Part shown: in pieces, positions 58,638 to 64,000 of the stretch
Layout of the letters: each line of letters starts with the position of its first letter
How positions within the stretch are numbered: the first letter of the stretch is position 1
NCBI GenBank assembly: GCA_002007465.1
Contig: LNAC01000728.1
Location: 1-64,000 of the forward strand
Direction of reading: 5' to 3'
Origin: Ailurus styani
Taxonomy: Eukaryota > Chordata > Mammalia > Carnivora > Ailuridae
DNA: 64,000 nt
Notes under the pieces: model-generated
What the model was told of the DNA's origin: nothing
The model's database searches: none
The model's input: only the letters and a program-made list of their open reading frames with translations
Position numbers and translations under genes: made by a program

Positions 58638-58842
58638 TTTTTTTTTTAAGATTTTGTTTATTTATTTGACACAGAGAGAGAGAGATTACAAGTAGGCAGC
58701 GAGGCAGGCAGAGAGACAGGGAGAGGAGGAAGCAGGCTCCCCGCTGAGCAGAGAGCCCTATGTGGGCCTCGATCCCAGGACGCTGAGATCATGACCTGAG
58801 CCAAAAGCAGAGGCTTTAACCCACTGAGCCACCCAGGTGCCT
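58638..58842 (-). mobile_element. Can-SINE, young, mustelid-like type
   Basis: 'gattacaagtaggcagcgag' and gcaggcagagagacagg body, gagccacccaggtgcc end. Perfect 15-bp duplication tgctccactgatttt at 58623-58637 and 58843-58857. Confidence 0.97.
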
Positions 58843-58984
58843 TGCTCCACTGATTTTATACCAACTATTTTCAATATGTCCTATCTTCCATAAATTGATA
58901 TATCAAGGTTACAAGTTTCATTTCAGGAAGAGTGTGTATCCTTCACAGTTATCCTTGATATTCTTTTAAAAACCACTTCTAGTC

Positions 58985-59410
58985 CACGGAAAGCAGCATG
59001 GTGAATTAGCTTACAAGACAATGTAGATTTGTCTTACATCTGCTCGATCAATGTGAAACCTCAAAAATCCCAACTAACTAGGAAAAAAGTCTGTCAGAGT
59101 TATATTCCATTTAGGAAAGAAATGTCATTTTGTGACCATTCAAGCCCCTATTTCTTCTTTTTCTCAGGGTGTGGCATCAGATGTCTGCTAGCAGAAGCCT
59201 CTGGGTTTAACGGAATGAAGAAGAATGATGTGTAAGTCGTATGTGCTTTGAGTAAATACGGTGCTTCTGGATGGTTTGAAGCCCTTTTCCCTGGTGACTC
59301 TGGCTGCCGACATGATGGTCCTTCAGTTTTCAGGATCAGATCTGATGTGTGGGTAAGCTGGTGATATACTTGAGGATTTTAGTGTTCTTCATATATAAAC
59401 CGCATGCATC
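58985..59410. other. Unannotated stretch
   Basis: Frame 59029-59235 has no recognised product; no repeat seen. Confidence 0.45.
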
Positions 59411-59414
59411 AGCA

Positions 59415-59416
<2 letters not shown>

Positions 59417-59460
<44 letters not shown>
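59417..59460. repeat. (TG)n microsatellite
   Basis: About 22 uninterrupted TG units. Confidence 0.95.
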
Positions 59461-59461
<1 letters not shown>

Positions 59462-59965
59462 GAAATCTGTATTTTCTTCACATATTCGGCCATTCTTTAG
59501 CTAAGCTGTGCTTCAGATACATTGTACCTCTAACCTGAGGAAAAGAGAAACATTGTGAGGTTTGATTTTTACAGCAGTGGGTTTTCTGACACCCCAGTAT
59601 CTGAATAATTTGGAAGTTATTGTGGTCTTATAACTCAATACATCTCCAAATCTAAATGTATATATTAGTGGAAAGGACAGTGTGTTTAATGTTTGCAATA
59701 TAAACAGAAGTTCACACAAAAAGCATTTTGTTTATTGTAGGCAAAATATCTGGCTTAAACTTTGAACTTTTCATTCAAATTGCCATTTGTTTCTAATTGG
59801 CACAGTTATGTAATAAATACTCTCCACTCTTTAAAAAATGAACATTGATAGTGCATTTAATATAGATTACATGATAAACTTTCAGCTCTTTTAATAACCC
59901 TGACTCATCTTTTCTCCTGCTTCCTTCTTCCCTTTGTGTCTGGTGTGTGTCTGGTGTTAGAGTAA
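59461..59965. other. Unannotated stretch
   Basis: AT-leaning; a short duplicated 'gtgtctggtg' lies at about 59937-59956. Nothing else recognised. Confidence 0.45.
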
Positions 59966-59986
59966 TATGCATCCTCCTTTCTTTTA

Positions 59987-60173
59987 TTTTTTTTTTAAGA
60001 TTTTATTTATTTATTTGGAAGAGGGAGTGAGAGGGAGCATGGGGTACTGGTAGAGGGAGAAGCAGGCTCCCTGCAGAGCAGGGGAGCCCAGTGTGGGGCT
60101 CAATCCCACATCCCTGATAGCATGAACTGAGCCGAAGGCAGACACTTAACCGACTGAGCCACCCAGGTGCCCC
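59987..60173 (-). mobile_element. Can-SINE
   Basis: T-run, aagattttatttatttattt, GA-poor body 'gtgagagggagcatggggta', gagccacccaggtgcccc. Duplication tgcatcctc at 59968 and 60174, with diverged continuation. Confidence 0.95.
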
Positions 60174-61220
60174 TGCATCCTCTTTTAGACTCTGAACTCC
60201 CTGGAAACAAGGGTTGATTTTATTCATTTTCGTGTTTCTCCTGGAATGTTACACAGGATTTTACAAGCAATGGGGTTGCCATTATGCTGGCTAAATGAAT
60301 GGATGAGTGGACACTATTGACCCTTGTAGCCCTGGTACTTTGGCTCAGGATCTAGGGATGATGGAGGGTGTGTTTACAGGACAATTCCTGCAAGTGATAG
60401 CCAGCATCCCACGTGGCCCACTGCAGATGCCAGAGGAAACCTTCCTTCTCCCTTTCTGTCCTTGTTAGGATGAGAGAAAGAAAAGAAGGGCTGGTGGCAA
60501 ATTTGCATGTTGAGTGAGTTTGTAAACACATCATATATACAAACTCTCACGAGTTCTGTGCTGGACATTGCACGCCTCCCTCCCCACCTAATTACATTGC
60601 ATAAATCTGCAAGTGAAAAAAATGGAATGAATCTTCACAATTCTGATTCCGAGTATTTATTCACCACTGTATTTTATGTCAGCCACACTCTTTTCCTTGG
60701 CCATGTGTCTACATTTCTGTGCATCTACTGTCTGGACACACTCCTTCTTAATACTTAAACAAAAGCTTATTTAGGCATATGCAGCCACAGTATTAATGGG
60801 AGAAAAGTAGGAGCCATTTACAACTGGCGTTTGTCCAGGAGACAGACACAGTCATGCCAGTGACAAGAGGAAACGCAGTCTTCTCCGCTTAAACTCTGAG
60901 TGCATAATGAGCAGGGAAATGAGGAAGGGGGCACTGCCCGGGCAGAGAACCAGATAAGGTGGCGGGACCATTCCCAGTCTTGCCTCTGCGATACACCTCA
61001 TAAACTGATAACTCGGGGTAGAATTTCCCAGCCAGCACCTGGAGAAGAAGTGGGTTTTATAGCAAACTGAGACAGGCTGACAGCTCCCAGTAAACAGAAC
61101 ACAGGTCTTCTCTGTAACCTGGATAGGAAGTCGCTGTCTGCCTCCCCAGGTCTTGTCTTGTGTGCAGAGCTTGTGCTCGTGGGTCCGAAGTTGGCCCACA
61201 GCAAATAATAATGATAAATT
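60174..61220. other. Unannotated stretch
   Basis: Overlapping frames 60352-60568 (minus) and 60852-61244 (minus, 130 codons) have no recognised domains. No repeat is assigned. Confidence 0.45.
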
Positions 61221-61224
61221 TGAT

Positions 61225-61303
61225 AGGTCACATTTATTGAACACATACCAAGTGCCAGCAACTGTGCCCAGTACTTTATAAAGATTTTATTTACTTATTT
61301 GTC

Positions 61304-61367
<64 letters not shown>

Positions 61368-61695
61368 TACAAGCAGGGGAAGCAGCAGGCAGAGGGAGAA
61401 GCAGGCTCCCCACTCAGCAGGGAGCCCAATGTCGAACTGCAACTCCAGGACCCAGGGATCGTGACCTGAGCTGAAGGCAGAAGCTTAACTGACTGAGTCA
61501 CCCAGGCGCCCCTGCCCAGTGCTTTAGACATAGGAATCTCATTTTATCTGTAAAAATCCACTGTATGTATTTTAATTTCACACGTAATAAAGCCAAAGCT
61601 CAGAGAGGGTAAATAATTTTTTAACATCTCTCCAGCTGGTAATGGGCAGGGCGGGGGCTTTGAGTCAGGCTTAGCTGTATCTGATGACAGTGCCT
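61225..61695 (-). mobile_element. MIR split by a Can-SINE
   Basis: catttattgaacacatacca, 'agtgccagcaactgtgccca', then after the SINE 'gctttagacataggaatctc', 'aaagctcagagagggtaaat' and tccagctggtaatgggcag. Together these give the full antisense MIR order. Confidence 0.75.
61279..61512 (-). mobile_element. Can-SINE with expanded (GA)n
   Basis: Duplication tgcccagtacttta / tgcccagtgcttta (61265-61278, 61513-61526; one mismatch). The GA body has expanded to about 60 nt (61306-61366). Confidence 0.97.
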
Positions 61696-61699
61696 GCTC

Positions 61700-62040
61700 T
61701 TCACCGTCTTCCCTGTGCTCTCGCACTCCTCCAGAACCCCATGGTACCCTCCACGGATGGCCAGCATACCTCATACAGCAAAGCGATGTGCTTCCTTGCT
61801 GAGGCGTCTCACCCTGCTGGCCTATGAACTCCCTGGAGACAGGACTCTGCTCACCTCTGTATCCCCACTGCCTAGCGTGGTACCTGCTGCAAAGAAGACA
61901 GAGGGGATGTGTGATGAACGAACCAGTAAGTAAATGAAACAAACATTTGGTAAGGAGCTGTTTGTTGAAGACCCCTGATTGCTGCTTTACTGGTAATCTC
62001 TGCCCCAATAGGGAAAATCATGTCACATAATAGGATTTAA
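61700..62040. other. Unannotated stretch
   Basis: Opposed frames 61544-62008 (minus, 154 codons, partly in MIR) and 61715-61933 (plus); neither recognised. Confidence 0.45.
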
Positions 62041-62052
62041 ATTTAAATTTAT

Positions 62053-62094
62053 TTTTTTATTTTTTTAAGATTTTTTTAATTTATTTGAGAGAGA

Positions 62095-62177
<83 letters not shown>

Positions 62178-62291
62178 TGAGCAGGGAGAGGGGCACAGGG
62201 AAGGGAGAAGCACGGGTTCGATCCCAGGACCCTGGGATCATGACCTGAGCTGAAGGCAGATCCTTAACCAACTGAGCCACTCAGGTGCCTC
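62053..62291 (-). mobile_element. Can-SINE with long (GA)n
   Basis: taagatttttttaatttatt tail, a (GA)n run of about 80 nt (62090-62170), 'gggttcgatcccaggaccct', gagccactcaggtgcct. Duplication taaatttat at 62044-62052 and 62292-62300. Confidence 0.96.
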
Positions 62292-62300
62292 TAAATTTAT

Positions 62301-62968
62301 CTTTAGATGTAGATGACAAATCAGTTCTTGGTAAAATAGTCAAGAACTAAAAGCATTAGCAGAAGGAAACAAACGGTTTCTTTGGGAATAGGTGATTCAA
62401 CAGAAGACTTCAAGTTCATGGTCAGGATCTTGAAGAACAGGTAGGTAGTCAGTCTGTTAAGGTCAAGCTCAAAAAGGCTCTCTCATGTTTCAGAGCCTAG
62501 AGTAAGCTGTTTCAATGCAAACTGACAGCCACCTCTCGGGGTATAGGTCAGCTGAAAGCTGGCTGGGTTAGGGCTGCTTCCAAACTTAGGTTTCATTCTA
62601 TCTGAGACCGTACCAGGCAACAGATATGGTCTCTGGGTGCTCCTTCAGAAATACAGCTGTCACTTTGCAGAACGCGTTGGTGGAAAGCTACACCCCATGG
62701 AATCAATAGATGTGCTCTGAGTCTGTAAATGCTGAGCTCAGAGCGAGGAGCAGACAGCTTTAGGCTGGCTCTGTGGAATTCCCGAGTGCATGGCACACAG
62801 GAGGATTTGCACATACCTGAGCCCCAGCCACACTAGTTAACGGTTCTCACCAGCTCCTTCGAGAGGAACCACTAGGTACTGAGGTCAGTCTGGAATGTGT
62901 GCTTCACCTGCTGTCAGCCATAGGACCCAGGGTAAGCTATCAGGTTCTCACAGGAGAATAGATCCAAT
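62301..62968. other. Unannotated stretch
   Basis: Single-copy in appearance; frame 62593-62814 (minus) unrecognised. Confidence 0.45.
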
Positions 62969-62970
62969 TA

Positions 62971-63660
62971 CAGCGTTCCCCTGCTATCCAAAAGTAGACC
63001 ATTCCTATGAAAACTCTCATAAGCTGAAATGGTGTAAAGCAGAGAAGCAATTCCTGTTCATTTGTATGAAAAAAAATTTTTGAGTGTTTCCAGACCCCTA
63101 AATAACTACTCTTAGGTTTTCCTGATACCTTAGGACACATAGTGCTAAGGAATGCACAGAATAAACCCGGATAAAGCACAGATGGTCACAGACGCAGTCT
63201 AAAGCTGGGGGGCTTGCGGCTGAGAAGCTGCGTGGGGTTCCCGGGGATGGAGCTGCGTGGGGCCGCCCCGCCGCTCTGCTTGGTGCGTGCTGCAGAGCAA
63301 ACGCTAACTGCGATTTTCCCTTTTCACCTTTTTTTTTTAAGATTTTATTTATTTATTTGACAGAGAGAGATACAGTGAGAGAGGAAACACAAGCAGGGGG
63401 AGTGGGAGAGGGAGAAGCAGGCTTTCCCACAGAGCAGGGAGCCCGATGCAGGGCTCGATCCCAGGACTCCAGGATCATGACCTGAGCCAAAGGCAGATGC
63501 CTAATGACTGAGCCACCCAGGCGCCCCATTCACCTTTTTTTTTCATAAAAGCAGATCCCCCTTCAGTTTTCTTTCAGTTACAAAACCAGGTGCTAATGTA
63601 GGCCTTTTCGTAAAAGTGAAGTGGGGTTATCACAAACTTTTGAAAAGCAGAGGATACCTG
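62971..63660. mobile_element. DNA-transposon-like element with inverted ends, split by a Can-SINE
   Basis: Left end CAGCGTTCCCCTGCTATCC (62971 on) and the reverse complement of the right end, CAGGTATCCTCTGCTTTTC (ending 63660), agree at about 19 of 28 positions including CTGCT and CAAAAGT. Both ends begin CAG and are flanked by TA (62969-62970 and 63661-63662), the arrangement of Tc1/mariner (Tigger/pogo-like) non-autonomous elements. About 490 bp remain without the SINE; there is no transposase frame. The centre (63205-63312) is CpG-rich. I recall related text as a common repeat in other mammals, but do not assert a family name. Confidence 0.6.
63337..63528 (-). mobile_element. Can-SINE
   Basis: aagattttatttatttattt, 'gacagagagagatacagtga' body, 'ggctcgatcccaggactcca', gagccacccaggcgcccc. 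Duplication ttcacctttttt at 63323 and 63529. Confidence 0.97.
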
Positions 63661-63662
63661 TA

Positions 63663-64000
63663 TTCTCCACTAAGCTTTGAATTCAAGGGTGGAAAGCTTT
63701 TCTAGTTATGAACTGAATGGAGTCCATCCGTTTACTGGAGGAGCCAAACCAAGTAAGCAGCCCTTTTTGCAAGATGCTGTCTGAATGCCTGACATGCTGT
63801 CGAATATGTGGGAGTATGCGGAGCCTGTGTTTTTGTTTTTCTTCAGATTGCTAAGAGGTCAGGTGTTTTAGGAGGGCTTGTGTGGAAACCGTGGACAGGG
63901 TTGCGGAGAGAGGCATGCAAAGGTCTAACCGTCCCCTCGCCCCCAAGTTAAAACCTTCATTTCTGTGCGCGTCTTCCTGCACTGTCCCAGGTGTGCCTTT
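63663..64000. other. Unannotated stretch to window end
   Basis: No open frame of note and no repeat recognised in the last ~340 bases. Confidence 0.5.

Overview
The window reads as mammalian nuclear DNA from a caniform carnivoran, most likely a mustelid (ferret, mink or otter group). The main reason is 18 recognisable Can-SINEs: tRNA-Lys-derived heads containing cctgggtggctcag, CT-rich bodies and AAATAAATAAAATCTT tails. Two of them (14261-14464 and 58638-58842) carry the 'acaagtaggcag...gaggcaggcagagag' body that I associate with mustelid copies. Carnivore L1 3' ends, MIR, L2, MLT1-type LTRs and long (GT)n arrays fit this. The clade is well supported; the family-level call is an inference.

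No protein-coding gene could be established. Open frames are short, overlap one another in several frames, and many lie in repeats. The longest are 188, 170, 163, 163 and 158 codons, about what chance gives in 64 kb read in six frames. No tRNA, rRNA or snRNA gene was recognised apart from the tRNA-like SINE heads. The window is best described as intergenic or intronic.

Layout. 1-13.1 kb: mostly single-copy sequence without Can-SINEs, holding two old MLT1-type LTRs, two CpG-dense patches (5.86-6.09 and 6.53-6.69 kb), a 40-T run ending in the only N (5516), and a perfect 61-bp direct duplication (9671-9731 and 10176-10236). 13.1-15.7 kb: a cluster of five Can-SINEs, two of them sharing one target site. 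15.7-43 kb: mixed unique sequence with MIR/L2 relics, L1 3' ends, LTR-like repeats, a 140-nt pyrimidine tract (21.7 kb) and a CpG island (39.5-40.2 kb). 43-52 kb: an AT-rich nest of mostly minus-strand L1 sequence invaded by five SINEs, a twin-primed (internally inverted) L1 with a 15-bp target duplication, and an LTR-like repeat. 52-55.6 kb: unique sequence with no recognised repeat. 55.6-59 kb: another old minus-strand L1 split by a roughly 0.5-kb non-L1 block. 59-64 kb: five more Can-SINEs and a DNA-transposon-like element with inverted ends and TA flanks (62971-63660).

No genes can be shown to act together. The useful content is the order of repeat insertions, three CpG-rich segments that could mark promoters, and two weak exon-like signals (9801-9928 and the donor at 54447). 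I found no evidence of an undescribed biological system.
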